From assembly GCA_024225445.1 (NCBI GenBank), contig JAAEMP010000176.1, positions 1 to 38,216 of the forward strand: a stretch of DNA of 38,216 nucleotides. Direction: 5' to 3'. Position 1 is the first letter of the stretch; each line of letters opens with the position of its first letter. Below the pieces are notes generated by a model. That model did no database searches, was not told the origin of the DNA, and saw only the letters and a list, made by a program, of their open reading frames with translations. Of this stretch, positions 28,150 to 34,538 are shown one piece after another. The position numbers were made by a program, and so were the translations under genes. This DNA is from Hyphomicrobiales bacterium (GTDB lineage Bacteria > Pseudomonadota > Alphaproteobacteria > Rhizobiales > Rhizobiaceae).

Positions 28150-28341
28150 CATTAGATTGATTCAAACCAGTTCACCTGCCAAGACGTAAATCGCAGCGCG
28201 ATACAGCGTATCGGCCAAGGATTGCGAGGCGGGGGATGGGCAGCGTTGCGAACCTTGCCCGACATACTTATCGCCCAGACACCATTTCGATCCTGTTTAT
28301 GGGTCTATGACCTAGAGTATATTTCATCAAATGTGCTCTAG
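28150..28341. repeat. Repeat-like intergenic block with hairpins upstream of (3' to) ycjF
   Basis: The 321-base region 28017-28337 has no convincing gene. Its part from about 28150 is more GC-rich than its flanks and has three hairpins: GGGCA-gc-GTT-gcg-AAC-ct-TGCCC (28238-28260), GGTC-TAT-GACC near 28302-28312, and CTAGAG/CTCTAG (28312-28341, with inner ATTT/AAAT), which overlaps the ycjF stop. Two minus-strand frames stay open for about 50 codons each across it (one containing SLADTLYRAAIYVLAGELV). The terminal CTAGAGC hairpin resembles dispersed intergenic repeats of rhizobia. I call it a candidate dispersed repeat; there is no second full copy in this window. Confidence 0.4.
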
Positions 28342-29390
28342 TTCCCGGAATTGGAAACAGACCTCGACAATTCTGTAAAAAATTCAGATATGCCGGGCCG
28401 GGGCAGGGATTTGAACTCGAGCGGTCTGGCCTGATCGATTGCCGCTAATCCAATGCGGGCCGTGAGTAATCCATTCACAATTCCTTCTCCCAGTTTCGCT
28501 GACAGGCGAGCGGCAATACCATGGCCGACCAGTTGCTGGATCAGGCTATCACCTGCTGCAATGGTGCCTGTCACAGCCAGGTGCCCCAGCACATTTCTCG
28601 TCAGTTTCCAAAAACCCAGTGCTCCTGGCTTTCCGCCATAGAGGTTTGAAATGCGTCGAATTAACCGGGTGTTTTCCATCAATACGTACACAATATCGAC
28701 GATTGCCCGCGGACTGATCGCAGTAACTACAGATACCCTTTTGGCTGATTGCATGACCAGTTTCTTTGCTGTTTCGTCGAGTGGAGCCATATATTTTTTT
28801 TCAAACAGGATAATTAAATCATCATTGTCGAATATCGCACCGCGATCATCAGCAAACCCGGCACGTGAATTTGCCAGATCCGCTCGGCTAAAATAGATCG
28901 ATTCGAGTTCTTTGACTACATTTTCACCGCCACCAGGTCGTTCTCCGGATTGAACTGCCATTGCCTTATTACGAATACCGGCAATTGTGTTTAGTCTGGA
29001 AATTCCCCAGATTTCTCGCAACAAGATACCAAACAAGGCCAATCCGAGTAATACTGCGAAAGCGACCGCGCTCCAGCCAAGCCAGGTTTGGCGTTCGAAC
29101 AGATCTCTGATCAGTTGATCTATGGCCAGCCAAATTCCCAGTGAGACCAGTCCGGCCAGTGCTCCCAAAAACAGCTTTCCCCAGGAGAAACCAGTTTTAA
29201 CAGGATGCGAAGGCGGAACCTCCAACTGGTCAATCATTTCTTCATTTTGACGAATAACAACAGACATATCTGTATGGGCTTTCGGCTTTCTGGCCGTCTT
29301 TCCTTGTTGAATCCTGTTTTTCGCTGACGATGAATCAGTCTGCTTTTCTTTCAGTTTTACAATTCGTGGTTTTCTTGGCTGTTTGCTCAT
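28338..29390 (-). CDS. ycjF: YcjF/DUF697 family inner-membrane protein (TIGR01620-like)
   Basis: The 350-residue protein has a basic, disordered N-terminus (about 1-65) and two adjacent membrane helices (about 69-92 and 98-121). The C-terminal DUF697-type domain (IVDIVYVLMENTRLIRRISNLYGGKPGALG) ends in a hydrophobic region with SLIQQLVGHGIAARLSAKLG. The partner YcjX ATPase is encoded nine bases upstream. The pair is conserved across proteobacteria and, in enterobacteria, belongs to the phage-shock/stress regulon, but its molecular role is unknown. A hairpin (28312-28341) overlaps the stop codon and may end the transcript. Confidence 0.92.
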   Translation of the reverse strand: MSKQPRKPRIVKLKEKQTDSSSAKNRIQQGKTARKPKAHTDMSVVIRQNEEMIDQLEVPPSHPVKTGFSWGKLFLGALAGLVSLGIWLAIDQLIRDLFERQTWLGWSAVAFAVLLGLALFGILLREIWGISRLNTIAGIRNKAMAVQSGERPGGGENVVKELESIYFSRADLANSRAGFADDRGAIFDNDDLIILFEKKYMAPLDETAKKLVMQSAKRVSVVTAISPRAIVDIVYVLMENTRLIRRISNLYGGKPGALGFWKLTRNVLGHLAVTGTIAAGDSLIQQLVGHGIAARLSAKLGEGIVNGLLTARIGLAAIDQARPLEFKSLPRPGISEFFTELSRSVSNSGN

Positions 29391-29399
29391 CGCTTAATC

Positions 29400-30854
29400 C
29401 TATGCCAACTGGTCAGAAAGAAGAAATTGAAGAGTTTTATCCAGACGTATGTGGGGAAGCTGGATGGTGATCTCATTACTTTCAATTTCCAGCTGTGGTG
29501 GCCGGAAACGTACAAAGGACAATTCCGGGAAATTATTGATGTCGCTATTTCCAAACAAGACAGACGGATTATCGGGAAGGTCACCGGGAAAAATTGCAGT
29601 TTCGGTTTCTCCGTCAAATTTGACACCGCCAATAACTTCATCCTTCATCGGGGTTCCAATGATTACCGGTAGATGTTCCCCTTCCTGGGCAACAGCAGCT
29701 TCACTGGTACTTCGGAGCGAAGCCAGGGCAATAACATCGACACTTGCGCCAGCAAATTTGGCCCGCTTCAATGCATTGTCGACCAGTTTACGCAGTAGTG
29801 CCTCCAGGTTCTTGTGGTTCTCGTGATGCAGATGATCGACTTTTGTTGCAGCGAACAATATCCTATCGATTCTTCGGCTAAATACTGATGTCAGCCAATT
29901 GCTTTTGCCTGGATTGAAGCAATCCAGAATGTCAGCCAATGCATTTTCGAGATCAATCAGGGCGGCAGGCCCGGCATTAATAGCCTGAAGCGTATCTACC
30001 AGAATAATCTGTCTGTCCAGACGGGCAAAATAGTCTCGAAAAAAAGGCTTTACAATAAAGGTTTTGTAGGCTTCGTAACGTCGAGACATATGATCATAAA
30101 GACTATCTTCAACCTTTGTCTTACTGGCAGGAAGAGGGCAAAATGTAAGGGCGGGTGACCCTTCCATGTCACCGGGCATCAGAAAACGGCCAGGTGGCAG
30201 GGTTGAAAGGGCGTTATCATCCTGTCGGCAGGCACGAAGATATCCGGTGAAGAGTTCTGCCAGTTTTATTGCTTCAGTTTCGACCAGGGGCGTATCGACA
30301 TCAATATTCTTGAGCGCGCTGTGCCATTCGGAGGCCAGTTTCGTTCGATTGTCCAAATTGGACATTTTCAGTGCCTGACTGCTCCAGGATGGATAGTCCA
30401 TGGCCAGCAAGGGCAAGTCGAGCAACCATTCCCCCGGGTAGTCAACAATATCAATATTGAGTTTACCACTGCCTAATGCCCTGTTCCAGGCACTTGCGGA
30501 TTCGTAAGCAATTGTGACACGCAATTCGCTTATTGATGCGGTGGACTTTGGCCACTGACGTTTTTGGATTAACGATTCCAAATGATCCTCATATGCAAAT
30601 CGCGGTAGATTCATCGAAGGTTGCGGTTCCAGACGGGCTCCGGCCACGCGGCCGGATGTAATCGGCTCGAACATTGGCAATTTGCCGGAATTTATCAAAG
30701 AATGCACCAGTGAAGTGATGAAAACTGTTTTGCCAGACCTGGATAGGCCGGTTACCCCCAGGCGAATACTGGGTGTTCCCAAATTTGTGGCAAAATCAGC
30801 GACATTGTCAAAAACGATGAGTGCATCATCAGTCAGATTAGTCAGTTTTGCCAT
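29400..30854 (-). CDS. ycjX: YcjX family P-loop NTPase (DUF463)
   Basis: YcjX is a stress-linked nucleotide-binding protein of unknown cellular role. This copy has 484 residues. The P-loop is GLSRSGKTVF (about 36-45). Further characteristic stretches are VDYPGEWLLDLPLL (the Walker B/switch region), FCPLPA, and RILFAATKVDHLHHENH, whose ATKVDH acts as the guanine-type specificity loop. It ends with QLEIESNEITIQLPHIRLDK. Nine bases separate it from ycjF. A weak AAGAG site lies before the ATG. The ycjX-ycjF pair is on the same strand as the upstream phosphatase gene. Confidence 0.93.
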   Translation of the reverse strand: MAKLTNLTDDALIVFDNVADFATNLGTPSIRLGVTGLSRSGKTVFITSLVHSLINSGKLPMFEPITSGRVAGARLEPQPSMNLPRFAYEDHLESLIQKRQWPKSTASISELRVTIAYESASAWNRALGSGKLNIDIVDYPGEWLLDLPLLAMDYPSWSSQALKMSNLDNRTKLASEWHSALKNIDVDTPLVETEAIKLAELFTGYLRACRQDDNALSTLPPGRFLMPGDMEGSPALTFCPLPASKTKVEDSLYDHMSRRYEAYKTFIVKPFFRDYFARLDRQIILVDTLQAINAGPAALIDLENALADILDCFNPGKSNWLTSVFSRRIDRILFAATKVDHLHHENHKNLEALLRKLVDNALKRAKFAGASVDVIALASLRSTSEAAVAQEGEHLPVIIGTPMKDEVIGGVKFDGETETAIFPGDLPDNPSVLFGNSDINNFPELSFVRFRPPQLEIESNEITIQLPHIRLDKTLQFLLSDQLA

Positions 30855-31000
30855 TGAAACGGGCTCTTAAAGGCATTCATGGTAATATTGAACCGTATGA
30901 CCGATTTTTGGCGATTGCCGGCAAGGCGCGTCCTGTGCCGTGGTCTGATTGGCCACAAGATAAACATACTAGGTCGCTGGCAATTCGCGTGGCAGAATAA
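30854..31000 (+). CDS. Candidate 48-residue reading frame antisense to the ycjX-sixA junction
   Basis: A plus-strand frame opens after a stop at 30839 and runs from a TTG at 30854 to TAA at 30998. It reads KRALKGIHGNIEPYDRFL, then AIAGKARPVPWSDWPQDK, then HTRSLAIRVAE. Its codons look like those of neighbouring real genes, and the sequence looks protein-like rather than like a shadow. Against it, there is no ribosome-binding site, the start must be TTG, and the last 32 bases overlap the end of the sixA-like gene on the other strand. It might be a small gene, the tail of a lost gene, or chance. Confidence 0.25.
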   Translation: MKRALKGIHGNIEPYDRFLAIAGKARPVPWSDWPQDKHTRSLAIRVAE

Positions 31001-31538
31001 AATTTTGCAGATATCCATTCTTTTCACCGACATCAGCCCATTTGTCCGAGTTGATATCAATTACAGCAAGGGCTCCGGTTGGAAAATTGTAGTCTAGCGC
31101 TGCTATTGCGCTGTCAACCCCGTCGGCAATCAGACTGCTTGCCAGACTATGGCAGGTGGGGTTGTGGCCAACTAGCATTAGCGAATGTCTGTCATCGGGA
31201 TGCGCGCGCATGACATTTAGATAGTTATCCAGCGTGCCGGAATAAAGGCAATCTGCATATTCGATTGGCATTTGCGGAGAAGATTCGGTTTCAGGGATAT
31301 TTTCCAGGATATGATCCTTTATTTCCCTGATTGTTGTCGAGGTCCGGTTTGAAGAGGAAGCATAAATTTGATCGGGAAAATATGAATGGGCAATCATTGA
31401 CATGGCTATTTTTTTGATATCTTTGGTGCCGCGATTGTTCAAGCCCCGATCAAAATCGGAAATTCCAGGAAGGGCCCAGGATGATTTAGCATGTCGCAGA
31501 ATGTATAGCCTTAGCAATTTTTGCGCCTCATTTGCCAT
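30969..31538 (-). CDS. SixA-like histidine phosphatase family protein
   Basis: This is a 189-residue member of the histidine phosphatase (phosphoglycerate mutase-like) superfamily, close to SixA. The catalytic motif is LRHAKSSW, with the second catalytic histidine in VGHNPTCHSLAS. SixA removes phosphate from phosphohistidine in phosphorelays, but the substrate of this protein is unknown. The frame is open to 31595. The ATG at 31538 gives MANEAQKLLRLYILRHAKS; a TTG at 31517 with GAGG eight bases upstream is another good start and would begin the protein like typical SixA (LRLYILRHA). Confidence 0.88.
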   Translation of the reverse strand: MANEAQKLLRLYILRHAKSSWALPGISDFDRGLNNRGTKDIKKIAMSMIAHSYFPDQIYASSSNRTSTTIREIKDHILENIPETESSPQMPIEYADCLYSGTLDNYLNVMRAHPDDRHSLMLVGHNPTCHSLASSLIADGVDSAIAALDYNFPTGALAVIDINSDKWADVGEKNGYLQNFILPRELPAT

Positions 31539-31703
31539 TGCTGTGAAATTGCAAAAGTATAAACATTGTTGGTAACGCTGTTTCAACAAATACACAATGG
31601 GTAGAAATCACATAATACTGCATTGCACTTTTTCTCAGAACATTGTTGAGATTGATGAAATCATAACCGGAATGGAAATAACTGCCGCACATCAACGATC
31701 ACC

Positions 31704-31967
31704 ATGCATCAGATCTGGAATTTCAGAGCGCCCTTTGTGCATCAGTGCCTGTGGCAGTCGAGTGACAAAATCGAATTTTTCCATAATGCCAATTTAGTTT
31801 GTTTGCAATCCGGACTTGCCTGTGCATTGCGGCATCACGAAATCATTTTGGCGCGCAATGGTGCGCAGATATCATCGCTCGACTGGCTGTACAAATGGAA
31901 TATTGTTGATTGCAGCATCTGGACCATCGCGGTGAGTGAAGCTGTGTATTCCAGGAATGTGCTCTAA
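31704..31967 (+). CDS. Uncertain 87-residue hypothetical protein
   Basis: This is the only long frame in the 580-base stretch between the sixA-like gene and dksA. It reads MHQIWNFRAPFVHQCLWQSS and later ALRHHEIILARNGAQ, SSLDWLYKWNIVDCSIWTIA. It has no signal peptide, no membrane segment and four cysteines, and I recognise no family. The ribosome-binding site is poor. Its last bases (ATGTGCTCTA) also occur at 28331-28340, inside the repeat-like block. It could be a small gene or a decayed remnant. The rest of 31539-32118 shows nothing except the dksA promoter. Confidence 0.25.
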   Translation: MHQIWNFRAPFVHQCLWQSSDKIEFFHNANLVCLQSGLACALRHHEIILARNGAQISSLDWLYKWNIVDCSIWTIAVSEAVYSRNVL

Positions 31968-32068
31968 TTTGATTGTTTGCCCTAACTTTTGATTGATAGG
32001 CGTTGTCTAGAATGGTGAAAACGGCAAAAGAAATTCAATCGTCAAAATAACAACTTGTGGCATATGAT

Positions 32069-32097
32069 TTGACTGGTTATATAGCCCCTATTATCAT
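32069..32097 (+). promoter_or_regulatory. Sigma-70-type promoter of dksA
   Basis: TTGACT (32069-32074) and TATCAT (32092-32097) are separated by 17 bases and lie 21 bases before the dksA start codon. This is the best-matching vegetative promoter I found in the window. Transcription would begin near 32104, giving a very short leader that still includes the AGGTG ribosome-binding site. Confidence 0.6.
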
Positions 32098-32118
32098 TCT
32101 CGAATTCAGGTGTATGGA

Positions 32119-32535
32119 ATGTTGAATAAGTTGGTTGATGGATATGTTCCGTCTGAAGATGAGGACTTTATGAATGACCGGCAAAAGGAATATTTCAAAA
32201 ATAGACTGATCAGCTGGAAAGCTGAAATTATTCGCGAATCCAAAGGAACTCTGGACACGTTGCAGGGTCAGTCGGGAAAACTGCCGGATGCTGCTGATCG
32301 GGCATCTTCCGAAACTGATCGATCAATTGAGCTGCGCGCACGTGACCGACAGCGAAAACTCATTGCGAAAATTGATGCCGCATTGCGCCGAATCGAACAA
32401 GGCGAATACGGATATTGTGAAGAGACTGGCGAGCGGATTAGTGTCAAGCGCCTGGATGCGCGACCTATCGCTACTTTGTCTATTGAAGCCCAGGAACGAC
32501 ATGAACGGCGTGAAAAAGTTTACAAAGACGATTGA
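32119..32535 (+). CDS. dksA: RNA polymerase-binding transcription factor DksA
   Basis: DksA enters the secondary channel of RNA polymerase and works with ppGpp in the stringent response. It has 138 residues from the ATG at 32119 (AGGTG six bases upstream). The coiled coil (about 20-90) contains DAADRASSETDRSIELRARD with the tip acidic residues, followed by RKLIAKIDAALRRIEQGEYGYCEETGE. Of the four zinc-ligand positions only the first is cysteine; the others are Thr, Ser and Ala (C-T-S-A). Loss of most zinc cysteines is seen in other alphaproteobacterial DksA proteins, so the protein is probably functional without a full zinc finger. Confidence 0.95.
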   Translation: MLNKLVDGYVPSEDEDFMNDRQKEYFKNRLISWKAEIIRESKGTLDTLQGQSGKLPDAADRASSETDRSIELRARDRQRKLIAKIDAALRRIEQGEYGYCEETGERISVKRLDARPIATLSIEAQERHERREKVYKDD

Positions 32536-32600
32536 GAACTGATTGCAAAATTTGCATGAAACGTAGCATGCGGTGATTTCGAACCACATGTTTGCGCGCT

Positions 32601-33002
32601 TTACTTGTGTAGTGACATGTATCGCCCCGGCTCTGCATCAACGAAGCCGAATTTTCTATAGAGGTGATGCTGATCTCTTGTGGCAAGCATCCAGCCACGC
32701 ACAGATTTTAGTTCGGGGTGATCCATGAGGTCTTTGGTCAGTCTTTTTGCGAGGCCTTGCCCCCTGTATTCCGGCAACACCTGTAAATCGAATATATAGG
32801 CGTGGTACACTGTGTCTGATGTTGCTCTGGCCCATCCTATCTGCTCCCCCGAACCCAGAAATATGCCAACAGGGTACGAATTTTTGAACGATTTGATAAT
32901 GTCTTCCCGGCTTCGACCTTTTCCCCAATAACTATTCAGTGTTTCAGATACGATTATGTCAAAATCGAAATCTTCGAGGGAATAGCTTGTTCGAGTATCC
33001 AT
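32601..33002 (-). CDS. GNAT family N-acetyltransferase
   Basis: The 133-residue protein is a single GNAT domain. The acetyl-CoA pyrophosphate-binding motif is YRGQGLAKRLTKDL, preceded by the strand HAYIFDLQVLPE and followed by GWMLATRDQHHLYRKFGF, the usual C-terminal signature. Substrate cannot be read from the sequence. The ATG at 33002 is supported by AGGA seven bases upstream and is preferred over the overlapping GTG at 33005. It converges on dksA with 65 bases between them. Confidence 0.9.
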   Translation of the reverse strand: MDTRTSYSLEDFDFDIIVSETLNSYWGKGRSREDIIKSFKNSYPVGIFLGSGEQIGWARATSDTVYHAYIFDLQVLPEYRGQGLAKRLTKDLMDHPELKSVRGWMLATRDQHHLYRKFGFVDAEPGRYMSLHK

Positions 33003-33029
33003 CACGAAGTCCTGCGTTGTACAAGCGTC

Positions 33030-33107
33030 TTACTGGTCAGTTGCCGGCAAGATAAAATTCCAGGGCAATAATTCGTCAATCCGGCTGACCTTGTGATCTA
33101 CAATGCA
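33030..33107 (-). pseudogene. IS66-family transposase C-terminal remnant
   Basis: A 25-codon minus-strand fragment ending in TAA reads VDHKVSRIDELLPWNFILPA and then TDQ. The run RIDELLPWNF is the well-known C-terminal signature of IS66 transposases (TnpC). The frame is closed by a TGA immediately upstream, and no further similarity is seen, so only the tail survives. It lies in the 194-base gap between the GNAT gene and the FliO-domain gene, evidence of an old insertion and decay. Confidence 0.7.
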
Positions 33108-33196
33108 TCAACAGGCCCCTTACTGACTCTCACAGCGCTGTTTAGATTTTGTAGGGTATATGTCTTGAAATTACTTTAGCTGTAGAAGGGCCGTAG

Positions 33197-34087
33197 TCAG
33201 GTTTTTTCGCCTGTCAACTCATTGAGCAATCTTTGCATTTCAACTTCCATGTCTTTTTTCTTTGGCGGTTCTTCTAATTCAGTCTCATTTTTCTCCGGAT
33301 TATCAACAGGTTCAGCCTCTTTTGTTTCCGAGTCAGACAGGTTTTCAGAAATTGTGGAAATTGGGGGAGTTGTAGCAGTTTCCGGATTTGATGCGTCAGC
33401 CAGTTCCTCATCATGTGCATCGGTCGTGTTCGTCAACACTTCTTTGTCAATCTGTTGAGAGGGATCGTCACTCTCCTGATCAACAGTTTCAGATGAGTCA
33501 GTCTGGTTTTCTTCTAAATTGTTATCATCTGAAAGACCCGCTTCGCTGGATTGGGAGGCTACGGCGCCGACAATGGTAGTTTTGTTTACTCTGTCTCTCC
33601 AGGAGGAAGTGGCAGGAGACGGAATTGCTTCATCGCTGGATTTCGCCAGCGTATCAGTTTTGCCGAGCGGGCTGGTTTCATCGACAATATTCGTATCGGT
33701 TAAAACAGTTGTATCTGAAAATTCTTCAGTACGTGTGACTTGAGAATTTACCGGCGGATGTGATTGTTGGGTGTCTTGTAATCGTGCAGGTATGGTGTGC
33801 TCGATATTTGATTCTACAAGCACATCTGTAGTACCGCCAATCATTACCAAATGTTCAACATCATCACGTCTTATCAGAACCAGCCTCCTGCTGTTATCAA
33901 CATTTGCCGCATCTACGACTGCCAGTCTTGGCAATGGAGCTGATCTTCTGTTTTTGGCTGTATTGCGAAAAAGAATTCGAATTACCCCAAAAACGAATAA
34001 CAGTACCAATACCAAAATGACGGTCAATGTTATCAGTTTCAGAGACACAGGTAGGCCGTCAAAAAAAGTGCCGGTGGTTATATCCAT
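33197..34087 (-). CDS. FliO-domain membrane protein with long acidic tail
   Basis: The protein has 296 residues from the ATG at 34087 (AAAGGAA upstream). One membrane helix lies at about 15-39 (LKLITLTVILVLVLLFVFGV), followed by a small cytoplasmic domain around 50-95 (PRLAVVDAANVDNSRRLVLI, RRDDVEHLVMIGGTTDVLVE) that matches the FliO-like domain common in rhizobia. The remaining 200 residues are low-complexity and rich in Ser, Thr, Glu and Asp, ending in a basic-acidic amphipathic stretch (KKKDMEVEMQRLLNELTGEK). No flagellar genes are in the window, and such proteins occur in non-motile relatives, so a flagellar role is doubtful. Confidence 0.8.
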   Translation of the reverse strand: MDITTGTFFDGLPVSLKLITLTVILVLVLLFVFGVIRILFRNTAKNRRSAPLPRLAVVDAANVDNSRRLVLIRRDDVEHLVMIGGTTDVLVESNIEHTIPARLQDTQQSHPPVNSQVTRTEEFSDTTVLTDTNIVDETSPLGKTDTLAKSSDEAIPSPATSSWRDRVNKTTIVGAVASQSSEAGLSDDNNLEENQTDSSETVDQESDDPSQQIDKEVLTNTTDAHDEELADASNPETATTPPISTISENLSDSETKEAEPVDNPEKNETELEEPPKKKDMEVEMQRLLNELTGEKT

Positions 34088-34538
34088 AATAACATTCCTT
34101 TTCCCAATATTCACCGTTGACCACTAACGTTATAGCAGAGATACCAAGCAATAAGACATCTGTTATGTGATCGTTATAAAACTGGAAGATTGATTAAGCC
34201 AAACACTTAACAAAATTATGTCTTGGTTTAGTCAAAATTCTTTCCTCTTCAAACTCGCATTGGCCTGTTAATACCAGCCTAACTCAGTTAGCATTTCTTT
34301 GACAATGCAATTAATCAGTCAGAATATGAACGTGACATTCCCGTAACTCCGTCTATCCCAATGTTATTTTACCGAATATGACAAAATCAGCCATTGATTA
34401 AGGTAAAATCAACTGTGAATATCCTGATTCAGAAAATCTACGATAATGTGTTTTCAATTATGGTAAGCATTTAATTCAAGTCAAGCATGTGATTCAATAA
34501 TATGCGTGATAGATAACCGGTTGTGATGGACAATATGC
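34088..34538. promoter_or_regulatory. Intergenic region between the FliO-domain gene and cckA
   Basis: This 451-base AT-rich divergent region carries no gene I can support. It holds a 13-base palindrome CTAACT-c-AGTTAG (34279-34291) and a compound hairpin (34366-34409): ATTTTACC pairs with GGTAAAAT, and AATCA with TGATT inside. Promoters for both flanking genes should lie here. I looked for CtrA boxes (TTAA-N7-TTAA) and found only TTAA-N9-TTAAC (34195-34212), which has the wrong spacing. Confidence 0.4.

Noticed and set aside
33222-34127. Long plus-strand frames opposite the FliO-domain gene
   Set aside because: They are Ser-rich mirror images of the low-complexity Glu/Asp/Thr tail on the other strand.
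34195-34212. CtrA box upstream of cckA
   Set aside because: TTAA and TTAAC are separated by nine bases, not the seven of the CtrA consensus.
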